Source: Ancylobacter vacuolatus (GTDB taxonomy: Bacteria > Pseudomonadota > Alphaproteobacteria > Rhizobiales > Xanthobacteraceae). From it: a stretch of DNA of 64,000 bases. Position numbers and translations under genes: made by a program. The notes beneath the pieces are model-generated. The model had not been told where the DNA came from and did not search any database. It saw only the letters and a list, made by a program, of their open reading frames with translations. Below are positions 7,996 to 16,005 of the stretch, piece by piece. The stretch lies in contig NZ_JAUSUH010000009.1 in the NCBI RefSeq assembly GCF_030813595.1, forward strand, positions 124,001-188,000, given 5' to 3'. Position 1 is the first letter of the stretch. Every line of letters begins with the position of its first letter.

Positions 7996-9231
7996 GTGAC
8001 ACGCATGCCCCCCGACGCCCACCCGCCCGCCGAGCCCTTCGGTGCGTTCTGCCAGGAGAACCATGTCGCCCACCCGGCCACCGGCGAAGGATCCCTGTCG
8101 GGGCTCAGCTTCGGCCTGAAGGACGTGTTCGACGTCGCCGGCAGCCGCACCGGCTTCGGCCATCCCGCCTGGCTCGCCACCCACCCCCCCGCCATGGTGA
8201 CGGCGGAGGCGGTGACGCGCCTGCTCGCCGCCGGCGCCGATCTGCGCGGCCGCACGCTGAGCGACGAGCTGTGCTACTCGATCTCGGGCGAGAATTTTCA
8301 CTACGGCATGCCGATCAACCCCGCCGCGCGCGACCGGCTGCCGGGCGGCTCCTCCAGCGGCTCGGCGGTGGCGGTGGCGGCCGGGCTGGTGGATTTCGCA
8401 ATTGGCACGGATTGCGGTGGCTCGGTGCGGGTGCCGGCGGCCTATTGCGGGCTGTTCGGCATGCGCCCGACCCATGGCCGCGTGTCCCTCGCCGGTGTCG
8501 CGCCGTTCGCGCCGCGCTTCGACACGGTTGGCTGGTTCGCCCGCGACGCCGCCCTGCTGAAGAAGATTGGCGTGGTGCTGCTCGGGAGCGCGCCGGAGCC
8601 CGCACCGCGCCCCGGCTTCTCCCGCCTCGTCGTCGCCACCGATGCGTTCGCGCGTTGCGATGCCAATGTCCGCGCCGTTCTCGATGACGGCGTGGCGCGG
8701 CTCGCGCGCCTCCTGCCGGCTCGCGGCGCGGCGCCGCTCAGCCCGCTCGGACTCGACCGCTGGCTGGACATTTTCCGCAGCGTGCAGGCCTTTGAAATCT
8801 GGCAGTCGCTCGGCGGCTGGATCGAGCGCGAGCGTCCCGGCTTTGGCGCCGGCGTCGGCCAGCGCCTCGCCGCCGCCGCCAAGGTCGGCGGAACGGAGGC
8901 GCAGGCCGCCCGGCAGCAGGCCGACACCATCGCCGGGGAACTGGACGCGACCATCGCAGACGCGCTCATCTGTCTGCCGACGACGCCGGGCCTGCCCCCC
9001 TTGCGCGCCACCGCCTCGGCCGAGATCGAGAATGCCTATCGGGCGCGCGCCATGCAGCTGCTGTGCCCGGCGGGGCTCGGCGGCCTGCCGCAGATCACCG
9101 TGCCGGTGGGAGCGGTGGATGGCGCGCCGGTGGGGCTGTCGATCCTGGCGCGAGGCGGCCGGGACATGGCATTGCTGGAGGTTGCAGCGCAGGCTTTCGC
9201 CGACCTGCCAAGCCCGCCGGAGAAACGATGA
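7996..9231 (+). CDS. Amidase-signature-family hydrolase
   Basis: A 411-aa enzyme with the amidase-signature triad: Lys42 in GLKDVFD, the cis-Ser region GGSSSGS (residues 117-123) and the nucleophile Ser143 in GTDCGGS. Family members hydrolyse amides, and some act on ring-opened intermediates such as biurets or carbamoyl compounds. The GTG start immediately abuts the amidohydrolase stop; an in-frame ATG nine bases later is equally possible. At the 3' end it overlaps the TetR gene by 4 bp. The order amidohydrolase-amidase implies sequential C-N bond cleavage. Confidence 0.88.
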   Translation: MTRMPPDAHPPAEPFGAFCQENHVAHPATGEGSLSGLSFGLKDVFDVAGSRTGFGHPAWLATHPPAMVTAEAVTRLLAAGADLRGRTLSDELCYSISGENFHYGMPINPAARDRLPGGSSSGSAVAVAAGLVDFAIGTDCGGSVRVPAAYCGLFGMRPTHGRVSLAGVAPFAPRFDTVGWFARDAALLKKIGVVLLGSAPEPAPRPGFSRLVVATDAFARCDANVRAVLDDGVARLARLLPARGAAPLSPLGLDRWLDIFRSVQAFEIWQSLGGWIERERPGFGAGVGQRLAAAAKVGGTEAQAARQQADTIAGELDATIADALICLPTTPGLPPLRATASAEIENAYRARAMQLLCPAGLGGLPQITVPVGAVDGAPVGLSILARGGRDMALLEVAAQAFADLPSPPEKR

Positions 9232-9920
9232 GTTCTGCCCCGTCCGAGAATGCCGCGCCCGAGAATGCCGCGCTGCCCCCCGCCCGCACGCCCGGCAAGC
9301 GCAACGCCGCCGCGACCCGCCAGCGCATTCTCGACGTGGCGTTGGCGGAATTCGCCGAGCATGGCTTCAGCGGCAGCCGCATCGAGCGCATCGCCGCCGG
9401 CGCCAGCGCCAATGTCGGCATGATCTACCATTATTTCGGCAACAAGGACGATCTGTACCTCGCGGCGCTGGAGGCCTCCTACAAGATCATCCGCGACCGC
9501 GAGCAGACGCTCGACATCGCCCATGCCGATCCCCGCCAGGCGCTGAAGGCCCTGGTCGAACTGACCTTCGATTTCCTCAGCACCGATCCGCATTTCGTGC
9601 GGCTGATCATGAACGAGAACCTGATGATGGGCCGCACCGCCCAGCGCTCGGCCACCATCCCGCATATGACGCGCCCGCTGCTGGAGCAGCTGCGCACCCT
9701 GCTGGCGCGCGGCCAGAAGGAGAAGATCTTCCACCGGGAGATGGACGCCGAGGACCTCTATATCTCGATCCTCGGCCTGTGCTTCATCCATGTGTCGAAC
9801 CGCTACACGCTCGGCAGCATGTTCCAGCACGATTTCGCCGCGCCCGACTGGCTGGCCCGGCGCAAGGCGATCGTGGTCGATGTGGTGACGCGCTCCATCG
9901 TCGCTACACCGGCCAGATAA
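9228..9920 (+). CDS. TetR/AcrR-family transcriptional regulator
   Basis: A 230-aa repressor-type protein. A basic N-terminal tail of about 25 residues precedes the helix-turn-helix (residues about 29-75, with NVGMIYHYFGNKDDLY as the recognition helix and following turn). The C-terminal ligand domain contains FVRLIMNENLMMG. The ATG overlaps the amidase stop (ATGA), so it is the last gene of that operon and probably autoregulates it or responds to the substrate. It resembles RutR-type regulators in general layout, but I cannot assign an orthologue. Confidence 0.9.
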   Translation: MSSAPSENAAPENAALPPARTPGKRNAAATRQRILDVALAEFAEHGFSGSRIERIAAGASANVGMIYHYFGNKDDLYLAALEASYKIIRDREQTLDIAHADPRQALKALVELTFDFLSTDPHFVRLIMNENLMMGRTAQRSATIPHMTRPLLEQLRTLLARGQKEKIFHREMDAEDLYISILGLCFIHVSNRYTLGSMFQHDFAAPDWLARRKAIVVDVVTRSIVATPAR

Positions 9921-10021
9921 CGCCGGGGCCGGCGGAGGACCGTGGCAACGGACATCACCCTGTCCCACCGCTTCGCGCGCCATGGCCTTCTCCACGATGT
10001 GAGCAATGATCTCGCGGCCGC
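9921..10021. other. Non-coding or degraded stretch
   Basis: Short stretch between the TetR gene and the decayed propeller ORF. All three minus-strand frames and the plus strand give only fragments with no start, no ribosome-binding site and no recognisable domain. It is probably part of the same decayed locus. Confidence 0.4.
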
Positions 10022-10984
10022 GCAGCGGAAGATGTCGGCGAAGTCGACATTGCGGGTGCCGAGATAGAGATGTAGCCCGGCGATCACCGGGATGGCGATG
10101 AAAAGCACCGCCGCAGCGGCGCCGGAGGGGGCGAAGGCGACGCCCATCGGCCGGCTCGGCTGCCCGTCCTCGCTGCAGATCACGACATGGACGAGGGCCG
10201 CCGCCTCGCCGCGACGCAGGGCGGCAAGGTCGAGGAAGCTGACGCTGTTGCCTTCCGCGCCGGTGCGCGGGCATTCCCGGTTGGCCACCACCGCCTGCGC
10301 GCCATCGGGGCTGGCGGCGATGCCGAAAGGTCCGCTCGGCACCGCCACGCGCGCCAGCGGCGGATGCCGCCCGCCCGCGAGCACATCGGCCAGCGCAAAC
10401 ACGCTGACCGTGCCGCTGCCGCCGTCGGCGGTCAGCACAAGGTCCGGCGCCCCGCGCGCAAGAGCGAGGCCGGCGGGGTTGGGAAAGCCGCCAAAGCCCT
10501 CATCCGGCGAGGGGTGCGGGCAGGGGTCGCCCGCATGGGGCATCTCGAAATTGTGCCGCAGCGCCGACGCTTCCAAGTCGATCACGCTGATCCGGTAGCC
10601 GCCATCCTCCAGCCCCGCGCCCTCGCCGGCCGCCGCCAGCACAGGGCGACCATCCGGCGCGACGACGCAGTCCACCGGGCCGAACGTGCCGGTCGCCAGC
10701 AGCAGAGCGGGCGCCGTCGCCTCCCCCGACAGTATCGCCCGCAGATCGAACAGTGCCACCGCGCCGGCATGGCCGTGCGGGCCCCCCTGAATCGCTTGCG
10801 GCGCGGTGGCCCCGGTATGGTTGACCACCAGCAGCCGATCGCGCGCCGGCAAGCCTGTGCCGTCCTCCCCCACAAGATCGGGGGTGACGCGGGGCCGCGC
10901 TACCACCGCCCGGTCCGTGTCATGGCAGGCGGGGTCAAGCGCCGCGTCGATGTCGACCACGGCGAGGCACGCATCCCAGCGGCC
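10022..10984 (-). pseudogene. Truncated beta-propeller (YncE-like) ORF fused to a permease-like hydrophobic segment
   Basis: The minus-strand frame shows beta-propeller features: GPVDCVVAPDGRPVLAA, GPFGIAASPDGAQAVVANR and SRPMGVAFAPSG are blade-type repeats. There is no credible start. The frame runs back into the AraC gene without an ATG, no signal peptide is present, and fewer blades than a full propeller are seen. After the last blade (about 10,105) the frame changes character to IAIPVIAGLHLYLGTRNVDF, which resembles the N-terminus of a FecCD-type permease, and then degenerates. I read this as the scar of a deletion next to the siderophore locus. A fast-evolving intact gene with a GTG start is the alternative. 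Confidence 0.5.
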
Positions 10985-11010
10985 GCTCCGGCAATCGGGG
11001 GAGCGTGGCC

Positions 11011-11901
11011 TCAGCTTCCCTGGGCGCGCCGCCAGGCGGCGGGGGTGGCACCGGTGAGGCGGCGGAAGCTGCGGGTCAGATGCGCCTGATCGGTAAAGCC
11101 GGTGGCGGAGGCGATCTGGGTGAGCGGCAGGTCGGAATCGGCGAGCAGCGCCTGCACCTTCCGCAGCCGCGCCTTCATGTGCCACTGATAAGGCGGCACC
11201 CCGGTCGCCGCCTTGAAGGCGTGGCTGAAATAGGACTGCGACAGGCCGGTCAGTTCCGCCAGTTCATGCAGCCGGATATTGCGTGAGCAATTGGCCTCGA
11301 TGAAATCGGTCACGCGCCGGAGCTGGCGCGGCGACAGCGTGGCGCGCGGGGCCTGCGCCCCCGGCGTGGGGCGGCCGAGGCGCAGCAGGTCGATGAACAG
11401 CGCCAGCGTCAGCCCGTCGCCATAGAGATCATGATGGCGGTCCGGGCCGGTGCATTCCTCGGCGATCAGCTGCGCCAGGGTGAAGAGGCGCGGGTCGAGG
11501 AAGTCCAACCGCGGCGTCGACAGCTGGTCGCCGGCGAGATCCTCGCCCAGCCGCTCGCTCAGCGTGGGCGCATGGAAATGCAGATCGAGATGCCGCACCC
11601 GTACCGGCTCGTCGATATGCGACCAGATCGGCATGTCGGCGGGCACGAAGCTCATCCGGTGCGGGACGCGCTGCACCGTGCGGGGGCTGCCATCGGCCGA
11701 GAGCTGCACATCCGAGCGCGCGCCCTCGCGCTCCAGCACCACGAACAGCCGGGCGTCGCGCGAGACATAGTGGCCACGCGCCCCCGCCGCGCAGGCGACA
11801 TGCCAGACATCGGCGATGATCCCGTTCCAGCGCCGCCAGTGCAGCTCATCCAGAAGGGTTATGCCCTCCACCGACGAGGTCATGCGAGGTTGGAATGTCA
11901 T
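11011..11901 (-). CDS. AraC-family transcriptional regulator of the siderophore locus
   Basis: A 296-aa regulator. An N-terminal cupin-like sensing region (RLFVVLEREGARSD) is followed by two helix-turn-helix motifs in the last 100 residues (LHELAELTGLSQSYFSHAF and LTQIASATGFTDQAHLTRSF). The variable GVPPYQWHMKARL linker is typical of the family. It is divergent from the TonB-dependent receptor, a frequent arrangement for activators that use a ferric siderophore as ligand. The start could also be the ATG seven codons in (11883). Confidence 0.9.
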   Translation of the reverse strand: MTFQPRMTSSVEGITLLDELHWRRWNGIIADVWHVACAAGARGHYVSRDARLFVVLEREGARSDVQLSADGSPRTVQRVPHRMSFVPADMPIWSHIDEPVRVRHLDLHFHAPTLSERLGEDLAGDQLSTPRLDFLDPRLFTLAQLIAEECTGPDRHHDLYGDGLTLALFIDLLRLGRPTPGAQAPRATLSPRQLRRVTDFIEANCSRNIRLHELAELTGLSQSYFSHAFKAATGVPPYQWHMKARLRKVQALLADSDLPLTQIASATGFTDQAHLTRSFRRLTGATPAAWRRAQGS

Positions 11902-12143
11902 CCTGCGTGCCGCTCGCCAAGATCAATGCGGGATTTCATAGCTTAGAATCAATATGAACTAGCACTTCGCCTTATTCTGGCGCCAAATCCATTCGATCAA
12001 CGCGCAATAGAAAACACGATCGTCCAAAACACAAGAGGATGCGACAAGAACGGCGGGATGTTCATTGATATGAAGCGGTGTTTCCTGGGGCCGGAGGGAA
12101 ACGCTTCTTTATAATTCATCTCAACTGTTTCAGAACGGGTAGC
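11902..12143. promoter_or_regulatory. Divergent regulatory region, AraC gene / TonB receptor
   Basis: A 242-bp stretch, clearly richer in A+T than its surroundings (especially 11,930-12,070), between divergent genes. It must contain both promoters and the AraC and iron-responsive sites. I could not identify a convincing Fur, RirA or Irr box by eye. Confidence 0.5.
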
Positions 12144-14279
12144 ATGATGCGCGAACGGCTGGGCCTCTCGATGGTATCGCTGCTGATGGGCAGCGCGGCG
12201 ATGATTGTTCCGGCCAGCCTGGCGCGGGCGCAGGACGGCGCGGCGGCGATCGAGCTCGAACAGATCGACATCCAGGGCCAGCGTACCGACGACACCGATG
12301 GCTATGTCGCTCGCACCAGCACCGCCGGCACCAAGACCAACACGCCGCTGATCGAGGTGCCGCAGTCGATCTCGGTGGTGACGCGCGACCAGATGGACGC
12401 CCGCGCCGTGCAGAATGTCGGCCAGGCGCTCGACTACACCGCCGGCGTCGTCTCCCAGCCCTTCGGCACCGACCCCCGCTTCGACAGCCCGATCATCCGC
12501 GGCTTCAAGGCCGATAACAGCATGTATCTCAACGGCCTGAAGCTGATGCGCCAGGCCGGCGTCACGGCGCTCGATCCCTATGGCATGGAGCGGATCGACG
12601 TGCTGCGCGGCCCGGCCTCGGTGCTCTATGGCCAGGGCAATCCCGGCGGCCTGATCGACTTCATCTCCAAGCGGCCAACCTTCACCAATTTCGGCGAGGT
12701 GCAGGCAGAATTTGGCAGCTTCGACCGCTACACCGGCCGTTTCGACATTGGCGGCGTGATCCCCGATCATGCCGATTTCGCCTATCGGTTCACCGGTCTC
12801 GCCCGCGACGGCGGCACCCAGACGGACTATGTCGACGATAACCGCCTGTTCTTCGCCCCGGCGCTGACCTGGCAGCCCTCCACCGACACCTCGCTCACCG
12901 TGCTGGCCAACATCCAGTACGACCAGTCGGGCACCCCGGTCGGGCTGCCGGTGCAGTACACGGTGGATGCCGATGGCGGCCTTCGCCTGCCGCGCAGCCT
13001 GTTCCTCGGCGATCCCGACTACGACAACTCCAACCGCACCTTCGGCAGCGTCGGCTACGAGTTCAAGCACCGCCTCAACGAGGCCTGGGAATTCCGCCAG
13101 AACACCCGTTATGCGGTGCTCGACTGGGATTATAACAGCCTCTACTACAGCGCGCTCAGCACCACCGATCCGCTGGTCGCCAATCGCGGCTCGTCGGAGA
13201 ATTCGGAAGACCAGCAGACCTTCAACGTCGACAGCCAGCTGCACGGAACGTTCGAGACCGGCCCGCTCAGCCATAAGGTGCTGATCGGCGTCGATTATCG
13301 CCGCTACAGCGAATCGAACGACACCGCCTTCGGCACCGCCTCGCCGATCAACATCCTGTTCCCGGTCTACAACCAGCCGGTCAGCGGCACGCCGTGGTAC
13401 ACGGCGGATGTCGACGGCACCATCTCCCAGACCGGCGTCTATGCACAGGACCAGATCCGCCTGCAGAACTGGCTGCTCACCGTCGGCCTGCGCCATGACT
13501 GGGCGACCACCGATTCGACCAGCCTGACCAATTTCGGCGACACCGCACAGGACCAGGACGACAGCGCCTTCACCGGCCGCGTCGGGCTGACCTATCTGTT
13601 CGACAACGGCATCGCCCCTTATTTCAACTACTCCACCTCCTTTGAGCCGGTCATCGGCAACATGCCGACCCAGCTCGGCGGGGCGGCGTTCCAGCCGATG
13701 CAGGGCGAGCAGGTGGAAGTGGGCGTGAAGTACCAGCCGGTCGGCTGGAACGGCTTCTTCACCCTCGCCGCCTATGACATCACCCAGTCCAATGTGGTGT
13801 CGACCGAGCTGATCGATGGCGTCAGCTATGAGACCCAGCTCGGCGAGGTGCGGGTGAAGGGCTTCGAGTTCACCGCCGTGGCCGGGCTGGCGGACGGGCT
13901 CAATTTGATCGCCAACTACACCTATATGAACGCCGAGATCACGCAGGGCGAATATGCCGGCAACCGCCCGGCCAACGTGCCCGAGAACATGGCCAATGTC
14001 TGGCTCGACTACACCATTCCCTCCGGCACCCTCGCCGGCTTCGGCTTTGGCGGCGGCGTGCGCTTTGTCGGCGACCGCTACGCGCTGGACGACAACAGCA
14101 TCTTCCTCTCCTCCAACACCCTGTTCGACGCCGCCATCCATTATGAGAAGGGGCCCTTCAAGGCCCAGCTCAATGTGAACAACATCGCCGACGAGACCTA
14201 TGTCGCCAGCTGCGGCTTCTTCGGCTGCTACTATGGCGATGGCCGCACCGTGGTCGGGACCCTCTCCTACAAATGGTAG
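12144..14279 (+). CDS. TonB-dependent ferric-siderophore receptor
   Basis: A 711-aa outer-membrane receptor. A signal peptide of about 30 residues ends near ASLARA-Q. The plug domain contains PLIEVPQSISVVTRDQM and YGMERIDVLRGPASVLYGQGNPGG-type residues, both hallmarks of siderophore receptors. A beta-barrel of about 550 residues follows, ending in an aromatic residue (GTLSYKW), as required for outer-membrane insertion. Its stop overlaps the ATPase gene by 7 bp. The ligand is unknown; the barrel region does not tell hydroxamate from catecholate. Two adjacent ATGs exist, and I used the first. Confidence 0.93.
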   Translation: MMRERLGLSMVSLLMGSAAMIVPASLARAQDGAAAIELEQIDIQGQRTDDTDGYVARTSTAGTKTNTPLIEVPQSISVVTRDQMDARAVQNVGQALDYTAGVVSQPFGTDPRFDSPIIRGFKADNSMYLNGLKLMRQAGVTALDPYGMERIDVLRGPASVLYGQGNPGGLIDFISKRPTFTNFGEVQAEFGSFDRYTGRFDIGGVIPDHADFAYRFTGLARDGGTQTDYVDDNRLFFAPALTWQPSTDTSLTVLANIQYDQSGTPVGLPVQYTVDADGGLRLPRSLFLGDPDYDNSNRTFGSVGYEFKHRLNEAWEFRQNTRYAVLDWDYNSLYYSALSTTDPLVANRGSSENSEDQQTFNVDSQLHGTFETGPLSHKVLIGVDYRRYSESNDTAFGTASPINILFPVYNQPVSGTPWYTADVDGTISQTGVYAQDQIRLQNWLLTVGLRHDWATTDSTSLTNFGDTAQDQDDSAFTGRVGLTYLFDNGIAPYFNYSTSFEPVIGNMPTQLGGAAFQPMQGEQVEVGVKYQPVGWNGFFTLAAYDITQSNVVSTELIDGVSYETQLGEVRVKGFEFTAVAGLADGLNLIANYTYMNAEITQGEYAGNRPANVPENMANVWLDYTIPSGTLAGFGFGGGVRFVGDRYALDDNSIFLSSNTLFDAAIHYEKGPFKAQLNVNNIADETYVASCGFFGCYYGDGRTVVGTLSYKW

Positions 14280-15100
14280 AGCGGGCGCACCCAGCGCCGG
14301 CCGGCGCGCACTGGTCCCTGCGCGGGGCGGCCTTCACGCTCGGCGAGCGGGCGATCCTTGAGCCCCTGACGCTCGACCTGCCGGCCGGGCGCGTCTATGG
14401 GCTGATCGGCCCGAACGGTTCCGGCAAGAGCACGCTGCTGAAGATGATGGCGCGCCAGCTCGCCCCCAGCGGCGGGGAACTGCGCTTCGACGGCCGCCCG
14501 CTCGGCGCCTGGGCCGGGCGCGCCTTCGCCCGGGAAGTCGCCTATATGCCGCAGTTCATGCCGGCTTCCGACGGCATGAATGTGCGCGAGCTGGTCAGCC
14601 TCGGCCGCTACCCCTGGCATGGCGCGCTCGGCCGCTTCAGCGCCGAAGACGCGGCGCGGGTGGAGGCGGCGATCCAGCGCACCGGGCTCGCCGCCTTTCG
14701 CGAGCGCGCGGTGGACAGCCTGTCCGGCGGCGAGCGCCAGCGCGCCTGGCTGGCGCTGATGCTGGCGCAGGGGGCGCGCTGCCTGCTGCTCGACGAGCCG
14801 ACCTCGGCGCTCGACATCGCCCATCAGATGGAGGTGCTCGCCATCCTGCGCGAATTGGGCGGCGAGGCCACCGGCGGGCCGGGGCAGCAAGGCGCCATGA
14901 CCGTCATCGTCATCCTGCACGACATCAACCTCGCCGCGCGCACCTGCGACGCGCTGCTGGCGCTGCGCGGCGGCCGGCTCATCGCCCATGGGCCGTGCCA
15001 TGAGATCATGGAGCCGGAGCGGCTGCGCGCGATCTATGGGCTCGACATGGGCGTGATGGCGCACCCGGTCAGCGGCACGCCGATGAGCTATGTGCTGTGA
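14273..15100 (+). CDS. fhuC: Ferric-siderophore ABC transporter ATP-binding protein
   Basis: A 275-aa ATPase of the FepC/FhuC class. Walker A is GPNGSGKST (residues 46-54), the signature is LSGGERQRAWLALML, and Walker B is CLLLDEPTSALD followed by ILHDINLAAR. The motif SLGRYPWHG is characteristic of FhuC. It overlaps both the receptor gene and the next gene, so it belongs to one transcript. It powers transfer of the siderophore across the inner membrane through the FhuB-like permease. The symbol reflects class, not proven substrate. Confidence 0.9.
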   Translation: MVERAHPAPAGAHWSLRGAAFTLGERAILEPLTLDLPAGRVYGLIGPNGSGKSTLLKMMARQLAPSGGELRFDGRPLGAWAGRAFAREVAYMPQFMPASDGMNVRELVSLGRYPWHGALGRFSAEDAARVEAAIQRTGLAAFRERAVDSLSGGERQRAWLALMLAQGARCLLLDEPTSALDIAHQMEVLAILRELGGEATGGPGQQGAMTVIVILHDINLAARTCDALLALRGGRLIAHGPCHEIMEPERLRAIYGLDMGVMAHPVSGTPMSYVL

Positions 15101-16005
15101 GATCAGGACCGGGCCTCAGCCGCCGCGCCCTGCTCGCGGCCCCACTGGCGCTCGCCGCACCGGGCGCGCGCGCCGAATCTGCCGCGCTGCGGGTCGCCAC
15201 CGTCGACTGGGCGCTGCTGGAAACACTTCTCGGCATGGGGATCACGCCGGTGGCGGCGGCCGAGCTGGTGCTGTTCCGCCAGGTGGCGGTCGAGCCGCCG
15301 GTGCCGCCTTCCGTGATCGATATCGGCCTGCGCGGCGCGCCGAATTTCGAGGCGCTGAGGCTGGCGCGTCCCGACCTCATCTTCAGCTCGAACTACTATG
15401 CCGAGATGGAGCCGACGCTGCGCCTCATCGCCCCGGTCGAGACCCTCTCGATCTACCGCACCGGCGACCCGCCCTTCGCGCGCGCCGAGGCGGCGGCGGC
15501 GCGGATCGGCGCGCTGACCGGGCGGGAGGAGGCCGCCGGCGCGCTGATCGCCCGCGTCAACGCGCAGATCGACGCCGAGCGTGGCGACCTCGCACGCCAT
15601 GCCGGCCGGCCGGTGCTGGTGCTCAATCTCGGCGATTCCAGACATTTCCGCGTCTTCGGCGCCGACAGCCTGTTCGGCGAGGTGCTGGTCCGCCTCGGCC
15701 TCGCCAATGCGTGGGGCGACCGCACCTCCTACGCCGCCTCCGCCCCGATCGGACTGGAGGCGCTGGCGCGTTTTCCCGAGGCCTTCCTCGTCATCCTGCG
15801 CCCGGTGCCGCCGGATGCGGCGCGGGTGCTGTCGACGAGCGCGCTGTGGAACGCGCTGCCCAATGTCCGCGACCATCGCCTCGCCGTGCTTGACAGCGTC
15901 GATCCGTTCGGCGGCCTGCCGACCGCCGCGCGCTTCGCCCGGCTGCTGAGCGCGGCGCTGCGGGCCGAGGGCGACGCCGCCCGGCAAGGGGGAAGCCTTG
16001 GCTGA
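15097..16005 (+). CDS. fhuD: Ferric-siderophore ABC transporter periplasmic binding protein (FhuD class)
   Basis: A 302-aa binding protein. The GTG start is part of the GTGA overlap with the ATPase stop. The N-terminus has LSRRALLAAPLALAAPGARA, a twin-arginine-like signal, as in many FhuD proteins. The mature part has the type III binding-protein pattern (VATVDWALLETLLGMGITPVA, then RPDLIFSSNYYAEM). It delivers the siderophore to the FhuB-like permease encoded next. Confidence 0.88.
   Translation: MRSGPGLSRRALLAAPLALAAPGARAESAALRVATVDWALLETLLGMGITPVAAAELVLFRQVAVEPPVPPSVIDIGLRGAPNFEALRLARPDLIFSSNYYAEMEPTLRLIAPVETLSIYRTGDPPFARAEAAAARIGALTGREEAAGALIARVNAQIDAERGDLARHAGRPVLVLNLGDSRHFRVFGADSLFGEVLVRLGLANAWGDRTSYAASAPIGLEALARFPEAFLVILRPVPPDAARVLSTSALWNALPNVRDHRLAVLDSVDPFGGLPTAARFARLLSAALRAEGDAARQGGSLG

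Noticed and set aside
9960-10070. Plus-strand short frame after the TetR gene
   Set aside because: It lacks a start with ribosome-binding site and any homology I can recognise; kept as a non-coding or degraded stretch.
11997-14141. 714-codon open frame antisense to the TonB receptor gene
   Set aside because: It mirrors codon structure of the receptor gene in GC-rich DNA, has no signal, domain or ribosome-binding site, and the sense strand encodes a complete receptor.
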